A stretch of 64,000 nt of DNA from Stenotrophomonas rhizophila. Its GTDB lineage: Bacteria > Pseudomonadota > Gammaproteobacteria > Xanthomonadales > Xanthomonadaceae. The notes below the pieces were generated by a model. That model saw only the letters and a program-made list of their open reading frames with translations. It was not told the origin of the DNA and did no database searches. A program made the translations under genes and the position numbers. The stretch lies in the NCBI RefSeq assembly GCF_003651185.1, contig NZ_RCDC01000004.1, positions 330,541-394,540 of the forward strand, written 5' to 3'. Positions within the stretch are counted from its first letter, which is position 1. Every line of letters starts with the position of its first letter. Shown piece after piece: positions 31,910 to 40,439 of the stretch.

Positions 31910-33073
31910 TTATGAGTGTCTGCGGCGAGCGAGGCGATACAACACGGTGCCCGCCAGTACCGCGGCCACGGCCCCTGTCAGCGGTACCGAGGCCAACGTT
32001 GCATAGCTGATCGTAAGGCTGCCCATGGCGCCCCCAAGCGCGGTGCCCAGGTTGAAGGAGGCGATGTTCAACCCCGCCGCCACCGGGCTGTAGGCGGGAA
32101 TCAAGCGCTGCGCCTGCTTGAGCAGACGCAGTGTCAGCAGGGTCACGATGCAGAAGAAACAGATGCCGAGCGTACCGATCAGCAGCATCATCATGGCCGG
32201 CATGCTGGCGAACACGTAGAGCCCGAGCAGATTCAACGCCAACGCGACCAGCGCCACCTGAAGGCTGCGCTCCCCGTCCATCGCATCGCCCAGCGCGCCC
32301 CCGAGCAGATTGCCTGCGATCGCACAGACGCCGAACAACAGCATGCCCAGGCTCAGCCACTGCACGCCCACACCGGTGATCTGCTGCAGGTACGGCGAGA
32401 CGAAGGTGAAGAACGAGAACGTCGCGACGCTCACCAGCGCGCCGATCCCGGCCGTCGCCAGCAGCTCGGGATGGATGATGGCCTGGATGCCCTTCCATGC
32501 GCCGCCGCGGGACGGGGCCGAGCGGGCAGCCCCCCTCGGCATGCACAACGCCAGGCCCAGCATGCCGACCACGCTGAGGACGCCGATGGACAGGAAGACC
32601 ACGCGCCACGACCAGAAACTGCCCAGGTACGTGCCGATCGGAACGCCGAACGCCAGCGCGAGGGTCAACCCGATCCACACAACCGACAGCGCCCGGCCGG
32701 ATCGCTGCGGGTCCACGAGCCGGGTCGCCGCGTCGGAGGCGACCGCCATGAAGACCCCGTGGCCGAGGCCGACCACGAAGCGGATGGCCAGCAGTGTGAT
32801 CAGATTGGGCGAGGCGCTCATCAGCAGGCTGCCCAGCCCGAGCAATGCCGTGGCCAGCAGCAGGATCTGCCGGTCCCGCCAGTGCGCGACCAGGGCGGTG
32901 ATGAACGGTGCGCCGATGGCCGCGCCCAGTGCATAGGCGGCAATGGCCGTGCCGACGAGGGATATCCGCGCCCCCAGGTCATCGGCAATCGTGGTCAGCA
33001 ATCCGGCGACCACGAACTCGGAGAGCCCGAACGCGAACGCGCACAGGGAAAACACATAGATGGCAGCGGGCAT
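31910..33073 (-). CDS. MFS transporter, DHA1-type efflux
   Basis: A 387-residue major facilitator with 12 predicted hydrophobic segments. The N-terminal FGLSEFVVAGLLTTIADDL and the loop DRQILLLATALLGLGSLL resemble AraJ/sugar-efflux and drug-efflux members. It exports small molecules by proton antiport; the substrate is unknown. It lies 101 bp downstream of a LysR gene on the same strand, which may control it, and is convergent with the autotransporter. Confidence 0.88.
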   Translation of the reverse strand: MPAAIYVFSLCAFAFGLSEFVVAGLLTTIADDLGARISLVGTAIAAYALGAAIGAPFITALVAHWRDRQILLLATALLGLGSLLMSASPNLITLLAIRFVVGLGHGVFMAVASDAATRLVDPQRSGRALSVVWIGLTLALAFGVPIGTYLGSFWSWRVVFLSIGVLSVVGMLGLALCMPRGAARSAPSRGGAWKGIQAIIHPELLATAGIGALVSVATFSFFTFVSPYLQQITGVGVQWLSLGMLLFGVCAIAGNLLGGALGDAMDGERSLQVALVALALNLLGLYVFASMPAMMMLLIGTLGICFFCIVTLLTLRLLKQAQRLIPAYSPVAAGLNIASFNLGTALGGAMGSLTISYATLASVPLTGAVAAVLAGTVLYRLARRRHS

Positions 33074-33174
33074 CGCAGGTCCTATACAGCAGAGCTGCGC
33101 AAGCCTAGTGCCTCGCCATGTGCGGGTGAAGGACGGTTTACATACCGCAGCAAGACGCCGCGCGTCCTGTCACC

Positions 33175-34080
33175 TCAAGGCAGAGTAAGGGACTGCAGGA
33201 CTGCCTGTATCAACCGGTCGCGGATCGCTGAGGTCCGGGTCTCGTTCCACGCCATGAACAGGTCCAGCCGTGACACGTCCTCGGCCGCATCCACCTGGAG
33301 CGGCCGGAACACAACGTCCTCGCGCGTTTCCGTCGCCAGCGAAGCGGGCAGCAGCGCGATACCGAACCCCGCAGCCACCAATGCAATCAGGGTCTGCATC
33401 TGCCGGCCGTGCTGCACGATGTCGGGCACGAACCCGGCTGTCTGGCACAGGCCGATCAGCTGGTCATGAAATCCTTTGCCGAGTGTGCGGGGCGAGGCGA
33501 CGAACGCTTCGTTCCTGAGCAATGCCAGATCGACGCGCGCTTTCGCCGCCAGCGGATGACCGGCCGGCAGCGCGACGCAGATCCGTTCGCTCAGCAGCCT
33601 TTGCATGCGCAGGTGCGGCGTCGTGGTGCCCGGTGTCCGCATGAAGCCGATATCCACCTCTCCCTGCTCCAGGGCGTTGACCTGCTCCTGGGTGGTGGCC
33701 TCCCGCATCGTGAAGGCGATGCCCGGGTTGCGCTCTCGAAAGTGGCGCAGCGCCTGCAGCAACGAGGCATATGGGGCGATGTTGATGAAAGCCAGGGTCA
33801 GATGGCCCTCCATGCCCTGGGCCACGCGGCGCGTCTGCGCTACGCCCTCCTCCAGCGACTGCACGGTACGGCGTGCGGTTTCAAGAAAGGCAGCGCCCGC
33901 CGGTGTCAACGCGACGCTGCGAGGGGTGCGCTCGAACAACGGCGCTCCGACGGCGGCCTCCAGCTTGCGGATGGCCTGGCTCAGCGGCGGCTGCGCCATG
34001 TGCAGCCGCTCGGCGGCACGATTGAAGTGCAGCTCCTCGGCCACGGCAATGAACTGTTGGAGCAGGCGGGTCTCTATCAC
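33175..34080 (-). CDS. LysR-family transcriptional regulator
   Basis: A 301-residue regulator: winged helix-turn-helix in residues 1-60 (FIAVAEELHFNRAAERLHMAQPPLSQAIRKLE) and a substrate-binding domain from about residue 90. It probably controls itself and the adjacent MFS gene. The effector is not recognisable. Confidence 0.9.
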   Translation of the reverse strand: MIETRLLQQFIAVAEELHFNRAAERLHMAQPPLSQAIRKLEAAVGAPLFERTPRSVALTPAGAAFLETARRTVQSLEEGVAQTRRVAQGMEGHLTLAFINIAPYASLLQALRHFRERNPGIAFTMREATTQEQVNALEQGEVDIGFMRTPGTTTPHLRMQRLLSERICVALPAGHPLAAKARVDLALLRNEAFVASPRTLGKGFHDQLIGLCQTAGFVPDIVQHGRQMQTLIALVAAGFGIALLPASLATETREDVVFRPLQVDAAEDVSRLDLFMAWNETRTSAIRDRLIQAVLQSLTLP

Positions 34081-34220
34081 TGAAACACCAGACCTCTTGA
34101 ATACCGGGATTGAGGGTGTTCAACATACCAAATCGCTACATTCGCCAGAACGCGCCTGCGGGAGGGGCTGGTCATGATGCTGCTGCTCGTCAGCCATCAT
34201 CGACGAGGGGCCGGACAGCG

Positions 34221-35156
34221 TTACTTCGGGGTGTCGCGCTCCGTCGCGTCCGCTTCGATCAGCTCCCGGCGCTGGGCCTCGATCCAGGCATCCCCGGCGG
34301 CACGTGCCTGGGCATCCCGTTCCTTGTTCTGCCGCTCGATTTCCTGATACTCCGCCCATACCTCGGGCGTGATCGTGTCGAGTCGATGGTCCGAACGCAG
34401 CGCGATCGAGGGAGAGGCGCCCGTGGAGACCGTGAAGTTGTCGAACAGCCATTGCCGTCGCTGCTCGGGCGGGGCATGCAGCAGGTCGGGTTCCGCATAG
34501 TTCTGCATCGGCAGGGTCTGCTCGGCGAGCGGGGTATCGGAAGAAATCCGTGCCAGCCTGACGACGAGGCGCTCATGGTCCCGGTCCTTCCGGTACAGGG
34601 CAACGGTGTCGCCGTCGATCCACAGCGCGTACCAGTACCCCGCGATGGGATGGACCTGGAAGGGCCGTTCACGGACCAGGATCAGATCGCCGGGATCTCT
34701 GTAAAGCGCCCGCCAGCCCGGCGCTGCCGGGCGGAGGCTGCAGTCGGCGGTCCCTTTCATGATCGTGTCCAGCGTCGGCGTGCCATTGCGTGCGACGAGC
34801 CGCGTCGTCCAGCAGCGTGACCCGTCACGGTTATGCGAGGCGATCAGCACCGCGTCTTCGTCCAGCACCACGGCATCGGTATGCACGAACTGATCGCCCG
34901 CCGCTTCAGGATCCTGCAGGAGCGCCGAGAATCCTTGGTCGGACAGCCTGTTGCCGTCCACGTACAGCACGTACGTCGTGTAGTGCTGATACTTGCTGAC
35001 GTTGATGTCCAGTCGGCTTTCGGTCACGGCCACGACCTTCAGCGTGTCCGAGGAAAGCACGGTTTCCCTGTTGGTCCGGGCACATGCCGTCAACAGCGGC
35101 GCCGCACACACCAGCAGTGCGGCGGAACGCAGGAGGGAATCCAGTCTGAAACGCAT
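34221..35156 (-). CDS. Lipoprotein of unknown function
   Basis: About 311 residues with a lipoprotein signal (MRFRLDSLLRSAALLVCAAPLLTAC). The mature part has no domain I recognise. It contains DTLKVVAVTESRLDINVSKYQ, which repeats a strand pattern, and a charged C-terminus rich in Glu/Arg (EYQEIERQNKERDAQARAAG, possible coiled coil). ATG at 35156 fits the lipobox. It lies 142 bp downstream of the second TonB receptor on the same strand. Confidence 0.75.
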   Translation of the reverse strand: MRFRLDSLLRSAALLVCAAPLLTACARTNRETVLSSDTLKVVAVTESRLDINVSKYQHYTTYVLYVDGNRLSDQGFSALLQDPEAAGDQFVHTDAVVLDEDAVLIASHNRDGSRCWTTRLVARNGTPTLDTIMKGTADCSLRPAAPGWRALYRDPGDLILVRERPFQVHPIAGYWYALWIDGDTVALYRKDRDHERLVVRLARISSDTPLAEQTLPMQNYAEPDLLHAPPEQRRQWLFDNFTVSTGASPSIALRSDHRLDTITPEVWAEYQEIERQNKERDAQARAAGDAWIEAQRRELIEADATERDTPK

Positions 35157-35298
35157 CGCGCTGCGGCCTGCGGGTGTGGGGCGGACCCGTGCAAGCATAT
35201 CCGCTTCGGCGACGCGTATCGGCCAGCGTTGCAGGCCTTCGTGGCGTTGTCGGCCAGCGCGGCACCGGGAAGGTGCCGCGCCGCCCTGCCCCGCTCGA

Positions 35299-37551
35299 TC
35301 AGAAGCTGTAATCGAGCGACACACCCACGGTCCGCGGCTGCATCATCACCGCATTCCAGCGGCGGTACTGCTGCGCGCCGGCGGCAGGAATCGTCCTGCC
35401 GGCCGCCACGTAGATGTCCTTGTTGGTGAGGTTGGTGACGAAGAAGCGCACCGTCGTGTTCTGGCTGCTCACTTCGGCAGTCAGGTCAACGGTGGTGTAG
35501 CTGGGCAGGTCGAAGGACTGCGTCGCCGCCACCGATGCCGCACGCTCGCCGTAATAGCGCAGCGCGCCACCGACGCTCCAGCCCCATTCGCCGCTCGTCG
35601 GGAACTGGTAGTCGGCCTGCAGGCTGCCGGCCCATTCGGGCACCTGCGGCAGCTGGGCACCGGATTCGGCCTGGTTCGGGCCACCCGGGCGCGCCGGGGG
35701 AATCGGCGCGGTCAGCTTCGCGTCGGTGTAGGTCAGGCTGCCGCTCAGGCGCAGGCCGTCGACGGGCATCAGCGCGCCGGTGAATTCAACGCCCTGGCTG
35801 CGTGCTTCGCCGCCATTGACGCCATAGGAGATGCCCTGCGCCGTGAGCAGGTTCAAGCGGATGTCATCCCAGTCGATCCGGAAGGCCGCCACTTCCACCA
35901 GTGCACGACGATCCCAGAAGTGGCTCTTCAGGCCGGCTTCGTAGTTGATCAGCGTGTCCGACTTGACCTGCGACGGCACCTCCGGGGCGGCCGGCAGGAT
36001 GGGATTCGGGCTGCCGGCGCGGTAGCCGGTGGCCACGCGCACGTAGGCCATGGTGTCTTCGCCCAGGAACAGGCGCGGGCTGGCGCTCCAGGTGGTCACG
36101 CTTTCCGAGGAGTCGGTGATCCGCTGCACCCCGTCACCGCCCAGCGGACCGCCGAGGGTCTGGCGGAATTGCTGGTCATTGCGCGCATGGCGCACGCCCA
36201 GGGCCAGATCGAAGCGGTCGGTGAACTTCCAGGTGGCATTGCCGAACAGCGCCTTCTCTTTATACGTGGTCAGCACCGAGGCGGTGAACAGATCAAGCAC
36301 CGGATTGAACGCCGGGCTCAATGCACTGCCGCGCTCGATGTAGGCGGCATCTTCATCGGTATAGAACGCGCCAAGCTGCCATTGCAGGCGACTGTCGCCC
36401 TTGGAGGTCAGGCGGAATTCCTGGGTCCACTTCTTCAGTTCGATATCCGTGTCCAGCCCGGCGTATGCCATCACCGGGCCCACGCCGGGCTTCTGGCCCA
36501 GCAACGGGATGTACTCCACCGACTGGTCCTGCAGGCGCCAGGAGTTGGATTTCATCCAGCTGCTGGCGGAAGTGAAGTCGGCCCAGCCCAGATCCCAGTC
36601 CACCGTCAGGCCGTACACGTCGTACTTGATCGTGCTCGGCTGCAGGAACAGATACTCGTTCGAGTAACCGGGCAGCTTCGGCTTGAAGGTGGCCGGGTCG
36701 AGCGCGACCGTCGCGAAATTGTCGCCCTTGTTTTCCTGGCGCATCGCGGTGAGCAGCACGTCCACCGTATCGGAGGCCTTCCACAGCAGCGAAAGGCGGC
36801 CGGCGTTCTGGTACACATCGTTGGTGTCGCGGCGATGCAGGACGCTGTTGTCGATCCAGCCCGGACTGGTCTGCTCGGCGTAGCTGGCGCGCAGGGCCAG
36901 CTGACCCTTCACCAGCGGCACATTGACGGCGGCGCGCTCGGAATGGCCCACCCGGCCGCCATCGTCGACAACGCGCATCGTGGCACCGGCGCGGCCCGAG
37001 AAGTACTCCAGGTCCGGCCGTTTGGTCACGTACTTGACCACGCCGCCCAGTGCACTGGCACCGTACAGCGTGCCCTGCGGGCCGCGCAGCACTTCCACGT
37101 TCTGCACGTCGTACGGCAACAGGTCGAACATGCCGGAGGTGGCACCGGACAGTGAGCCATTGGCGGTCAGCGGCACGTCGTCGACGTAGATCGAGGTCGC
37201 GGCGGTGTTGCCCATCGGGGTGATGCCGCGGATCGAGATCGTCGAGCGGCCCGGCGCACCGAGGCTGGTGATCTGCAGGCCGGGAACCAGCCCGGCCAGG
37301 TCATTCATGTTGTTGACCTGGAGGCGGTCGAGCTGCTCTTCGCTGATGACGCTGATCGACATCGGGATATCGGTGACCACCTCCACGCGTTTCTGCGCGG
37401 TCGCGGTCACGGTGCCCAACGTATGTACGTCGTCGCGGTTGGGGTTCTCGGCGGCGACCTGTGCCAGTGCCGTGGCGCTGCAGCCCAGGGCCAGGATGCC
37501 TGCAGTGCAGGCCAGCGACAACGCGTTCATTCGGAGCGAACAGTGACTCAT
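35299..37551 (-). CDS. TonB-dependent receptor of the D-peptide regulon
   Basis: Outer-membrane receptor of about 750 residues. Signal sequence (MSHCSLRMNALSLACTAGIL, ending ATALAQ), then a TonB-box-like LGTVTATAQKR, a plug (MNDLAGLVPGLQI, SIYVDDVPLT, VEVLRGPQGTLYG) and a barrel ending VSLDYSF. The plug signatures are those of siderophore-type TonB receptors, unlike the large receptor at 17499. Its promoter (37697-37724) shares its -35 and dyad element with those of the dipeptide epimerase and the alpha/beta hydrolase operon. I infer that it imports peptide-like substrates for them, but an iron- or cofactor-type ligand cannot be excluded. Confidence 0.9.
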   Translation of the reverse strand: MSHCSLRMNALSLACTAGILALGCSATALAQVAAENPNRDDVHTLGTVTATAQKRVEVVTDIPMSISVISEEQLDRLQVNNMNDLAGLVPGLQITSLGAPGRSTISIRGITPMGNTAATSIYVDDVPLTANGSLSGATSGMFDLLPYDVQNVEVLRGPQGTLYGASALGGVVKYVTKRPDLEYFSGRAGATMRVVDDGGRVGHSERAAVNVPLVKGQLALRASYAEQTSPGWIDNSVLHRRDTNDVYQNAGRLSLLWKASDTVDVLLTAMRQENKGDNFATVALDPATFKPKLPGYSNEYLFLQPSTIKYDVYGLTVDWDLGWADFTSASSWMKSNSWRLQDQSVEYIPLLGQKPGVGPVMAYAGLDTDIELKKWTQEFRLTSKGDSRLQWQLGAFYTDEDAAYIERGSALSPAFNPVLDLFTASVLTTYKEKALFGNATWKFTDRFDLALGVRHARNDQQFRQTLGGPLGGDGVQRITDSSESVTTWSASPRLFLGEDTMAYVRVATGYRAGSPNPILPAAPEVPSQVKSDTLINYEAGLKSHFWDRRALVEVAAFRIDWDDIRLNLLTAQGISYGVNGGEARSQGVEFTGALMPVDGLRLSGSLTYTDAKLTAPIPPARPGGPNQAESGAQLPQVPEWAGSLQADYQFPTSGEWGWSVGGALRYYGERAASVAATQSFDLPSYTTVDLTAEVSSQNTTVRFFVTNLTNKDIYVAAGRTIPAAGAQQYRRWNAVMMQPRTVGVSLDYSF

Positions 37552-37696
37552 GTGATGAGACCTCGGTAGCGAAGCTGGACGCCCACGGCAATGGGCACGG
37601 AATGCGGCAGTCAGGGCACCCCGTCGTGCTGGGGTGGGGGCCGGCCTGGCAGTGACGCTCCTGGGATGAATGGCTATGTGTAAGCCCATGTAGGAC

Positions 37697-37724
37697 ACAA
37701 TAGTCCTGTTCAGAGAACTGTCAA
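37697..37724 (-). promoter_or_regulatory. Promoter P1 with embedded dyad operator (TonB receptor)
   Basis: Minus strand: TTGACA at 37724-37719, a 16-bp spacer GTTCTCTGAACAGGAC, then TATTGT at 37702-37697. The spacer is an imperfect dyad. ATTGACAGTTCTCT is identical to promoter P2 (38886-38915) over 14 bases and 12/14 to P3 (43228-43256). A transcript would start near 37690, giving a leader of about 140 bases before the receptor ATG. Confidence 0.75.
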
Positions 37725-37775
37725 TCCTGCGTCGCAGCATTGACATGAATTCATGCGCCAGGCGCGCCCCGAACC

Positions 37776-38774
37776 TCAGCGTCCAGCGCCCCAGACCGCT
37801 TCGTCACACCAGATCGTGCCGTCGCGATAGAGCACCCCGGGGGTGCGGTCCTGCTTGAGGAACGTGGGCCCGTCCAAGTCGACGAGATCGCACAACTGCC
37901 CGACCACGAAGCCCGGCGCAGCGCCCAGGCTGCTGCAGACCATGCAGCCGACCATGACGCCCAGCTCGGCCTCGCGTGCCGCGGCGGCGATCAGCAGCGC
38001 CTCGGTCAGGCCGCCGCATTTGTCGAGCTTGATGTTGAATACGTTGAAGCGACCCTTCAGGCCGTCGACATCGGCCAGGGTGAGCGCGCTTTCATCGGCG
38101 GCCAGAGGAATCGGCGACACGAATCCATCCAGATCGGCCTCGCGCCCGCGGGCCAGTGGCTGTTCGATCAGCGCCACATCGGCGTCCACCATCGCAGCCA
38201 CCAGCCGCTCGAGATCGCCAACCTGGTAACCCTGATTGGCATCGACCCCCAGCCATACCTCGGGGCGCACGGCACGGATCGCTGCGACGCGTGCGATGTC
38301 CAGGTCGAGATCACCGGTCAATTTGACCTTGATCGAACGCGCCTGGCGATACGCGACCGCAGCGGCCGCCATGGCCGCCGGCTCATCGGCGCCGACCGTG
38401 AAGGTCGTGGGGAGCGGCCGCGGCGGGGGCAGCCCGGCAAGCGCCCAGACGGGCTTGCCCGCCTGCTTCGATTCCAGCTCCCATAGGGCAGCATCCACCG
38501 CGTTGCGTGCGCCACCGGCTGGCAGGATCGTGCGCAGTTCCTCGCGCGTGGGGTGTGCCTCGATGGCATCACGCACCGCTTCGAGCTGGATGCGCATGGT
38601 CTCGATGTCTTCGCCCAGGTAATAGACGCCGGTCGCCTCACCGCGGCCGATGTGCGTGCCGTCATCCAGGGTGACAAGGCAGGCCAGCCGGCTGTCGAAG
38701 ACGTGGCTGGCGATGCGGAACGGCGCGGCCAGGCGCAGCGCGTCAACCGCGATGCCGAGGGTGAGGCGGGCCAT
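37776..38774 (-). CDS. Dipeptide (L-Ala-D/L-Glu-type) epimerase, enolase superfamily
   Basis: A 332-residue enolase-superfamily enzyme. Visible active-site features are the IKVKLTG KxK pair, metal ligands in GVDANQGY (Asp), LIEQPL (Glu) and LAADES (Asp), the second base in NIKLDKCGG, and DLDGPTF, the DxD motif typical of dipeptide epimerases. It would epimerise the C-terminal residue of dipeptides such as L-Ala-D-Glu from murein. It lacks a signal peptide, so it acts in the cytoplasm. Its ATG overlaps the TGA of a 23-codon upstream ORF (TGATG), and promoter P2 precedes that ORF. GGAG lies 8 bases before the ATG. Confidence 0.92.
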   Translation of the reverse strand: MARLTLGIAVDALRLAAPFRIASHVFDSRLACLVTLDDGTHIGRGEATGVYYLGEDIETMRIQLEAVRDAIEAHPTREELRTILPAGGARNAVDAALWELESKQAGKPVWALAGLPPPRPLPTTFTVGADEPAAMAAAAVAYRQARSIKVKLTGDLDLDIARVAAIRAVRPEVWLGVDANQGYQVGDLERLVAAMVDADVALIEQPLARGREADLDGFVSPIPLAADESALTLADVDGLKGRFNVFNIKLDKCGGLTEALLIAAAAREAELGVMVGCMVCSSLGAAPGFVVGQLCDLVDLDGPTFLKQDRTPGVLYRDGTIWCDEAVWGAGR

Positions 38775-38845
38775 CAGGCGTTCACTCCGGATGCGGCCAC
38801 GTCACGCGCCACAGCGGGCGTTGCCAACAGCTTGATCGAGTACAT
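38774..38845 (-). CDS. 23-residue leader peptide coupled to the dipeptide epimerase
   Basis: A small ORF starting MYSIKLLATP and ending VAASGVNA, preceded by AGGGAAACCAG as a plausible ribosome-binding site. It ends in TGATG, where the stop overlaps the epimerase start. It lies about 35 bases after the predicted P2 start site. The overlap suggests translational coupling or a regulatory leader. The N-terminus is mildly amphipathic; I recognise no family. Not proven to be translated. Confidence 0.5.
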   Translation of the reverse strand: MYSIKLLATPAVARDVAASGVNA

Positions 38846-38864
38846 CTGGTTTCCCTGCCTCAAG

Positions 38865-38879
38865 GTGAGTAATTCTCAC
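38865..38879. promoter_or_regulatory. 15-bp inverted repeat at the P2 start site
   Basis: GTGAGTAATTCTCAC has 5-bp arms (GTGAG/CTCAC) around an AATT-containing centre. It lies just downstream of the P2 -10 element, at about the transcription start. It could be a second operator or a 5' hairpin of the leader-peptide mRNA. It is not seen at P1 or P3. Confidence 0.5.
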
Positions 38880-38885
38880 ATTGAG

Positions 38886-38915
38886 ACATTAGTTCTCCGT
38901 AAAGAGAACTGTCAA
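38886..38915 (-). promoter_or_regulatory. Promoter P2 with embedded perfect dyad (epimerase)
   Basis: Minus strand: TTGACA (38915-38910), an 18-bp spacer whose ends are GTTCTC and GAGAAC, a perfect 6-bp inverted repeat, then TAATGT (38891-38886). It lies 45 bp downstream of the serine hydrolase stop, so the epimerase gene can be transcribed separately from that operon. Confidence 0.75.
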
Positions 38916-38959
38916 TGGGCGCCGTGTCCGGCGCCCCCTCCCTCGTGGCGCGTTACGGA

Positions 38960-40402
38960 TTACTTCGCAGGTACCGGGGCCGGTGCAAGTGCGGCCGCGA
39001 TCTGCGACAGATACTTGTTCCAGTCGAATTTCTGCCCTTCCGGCGTCCAGCCCAGACGCACGATCACCGCATCCTGCGAAGGAATCACCGCCATGATCTG
39101 ATGGTTGTGGCCCATCGCCATGAAGGCATCGGGTGGCACGTCCTGCAGCACCTTTCGACCTTCTTCTGCAGCCGCGGGCCGGTTCAACCACAGCTGCGCG
39201 CCGTACGAGGGGCGCGTTGATGCCGGCGTGGGCGTCACCGCGAACTGGAGCCATTCCGGCGACAGCAGCCGCTTGCCACCGGCCTCGCCGTGGTTCAGAT
39301 GCAGCAGCCCATAGCGCGCCCAATCCCGCGCCGTTGCATACCCATAGGAACTGCCGACCAGCACGCCGGACTCGTCCGGCTCGATCAGCGCGCTGCGCAT
39401 GCCGGCCGGCTCGAACAACCGTGTCTGTGCAAATCGGGTCATGCCCTCCAGAGTGCCGCCGGTAGCCTCGAAAACGATCCGCGAGAGGATGTTGGTCGTG
39501 CCCGAGGAATAGCTCCAGTGCGTGCCTGGCGCATGTTCAAGCGGCATCGCGGCGGCCAGCGCGCCCATGTCACCGGCTTCGAACAGCATCTTGATCGATT
39601 CGTTGCCGGGCTTGTAGCTCTCGACGAAGGCCAACCCGCTCGACATCGTCAGCAACTGGCGCAGTGTGATCGCGCCACGTGGATCGGCTTCGCCCTTCCA
39701 TTCCGGCACCGGAGCGGGGTCATCCAGCTTGAGCACGCCGTCATCCACCAGCAGGCCAACCAGCGTGCCCATGATGCTTTTGGTGGCCGACCAGCCCAGC
39801 ATGCGGGTGTTCTGGTTGAAGCCGGGCGCGTAACGCTCGGCAACGATCGCCCCACCCTGCACCACCACGATCGCACGGGTGTCCGGGTAACCGCCCACGT
39901 TCTGCTCCTCGAAGGCCGCACTCACAGCCGCGTCCAGTGCGGCACGGTCGAGCTTCGCTTCTGCGGCGGCCTGCAGCGCCGGCACCGGGCGGTCGCCCTG
40001 CGGCCACGGCCGCGCCGCCAGTGGCGATAGTGGCGTGAGCTGGGCCGCCTGGGCCTTGAGCGCGGTGAGCGGCACGTCGCCCGTGGTCAGCGTGCAGCCG
40101 ACCGCCGGGCGATGCAACGCCGTCCGGCTGGCCGTACCAGGCGCGGAGGCGGTGACCGTGCCTGCCTTGCGATCGACCGCCAGCGCCACCGTCCTGGTGA
40201 ACGGCGCCAGTGCGTGGATGTCATCGCGCAGCACGTCGGCCTCAGCGCGGTTGGCCACGAAAATGCCGGCGCAGGCGATCTGTGCCGAGACCGCGGTGCC
40301 CAGATCCTCCGCGCTGGTGATCGGTGGTGCGGCGGCCAGTGCCGGCGCGGAGGCGGCGAGCGCCAGAGAGAGAAGACTCCAGCCGGAGGCGTGTCGGATC
40401 AT
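38960..40402 (-). CDS. Serine hydrolase, class C beta-lactamase / NylB-like family
   Basis: A 480-residue protein with a signal peptide (ASGWSLLSLALAASAPALA). SATK (SxxK nucleophile/base) lies in MLGWSATKSIMG, the second motif is WSYSSGTTN, and a late MGHNH replaces KTG. This pattern resembles 6-aminohexanoate-dimer hydrolase and D-aminopeptidase-like members that cut amide bonds next to unusual amino acids. It is third in the operon hydrolase - D-aminoacylase-like - serine hydrolase, 37 bp after the second gene. Periplasmic peptidase or amidase action is inferred; lactamase activity is unlikely given the context. Confidence 0.88.
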   Translation of the reverse strand: MIRHASGWSLLSLALAASAPALAAAPPITSAEDLGTAVSAQIACAGIFVANRAEADVLRDDIHALAPFTRTVALAVDRKAGTVTASAPGTASRTALHRPAVGCTLTTGDVPLTALKAQAAQLTPLSPLAARPWPQGDRPVPALQAAAEAKLDRAALDAAVSAAFEEQNVGGYPDTRAIVVVQGGAIVAERYAPGFNQNTRMLGWSATKSIMGTLVGLLVDDGVLKLDDPAPVPEWKGEADPRGAITLRQLLTMSSGLAFVESYKPGNESIKMLFEAGDMGALAAAMPLEHAPGTHWSYSSGTTNILSRIVFEATGGTLEGMTRFAQTRLFEPAGMRSALIEPDESGVLVGSSYGYATARDWARYGLLHLNHGEAGGKRLLSPEWLQFAVTPTPASTRPSYGAQLWLNRPAAAEEGRKVLQDVPPDAFMAMGHNHQIMAVIPSQDAVIVRLGWTPEGQKFDWNKYLSQIAAALAPAPVPAK

Positions 40403-40439
40403 GAGGTGTGTCCTGTGTCTGTTGAGGCGCGCACGTGGA

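Noticed and set aside
38960..40402. Reading the serine hydrolase as an antibiotic-resistance beta-lactamase
   Set aside because: The KTG motif is replaced by a GHNH-type block and the gene sits in a peptide-catabolism operon, so a NylB/D-aminopeptidase-like role fits better.
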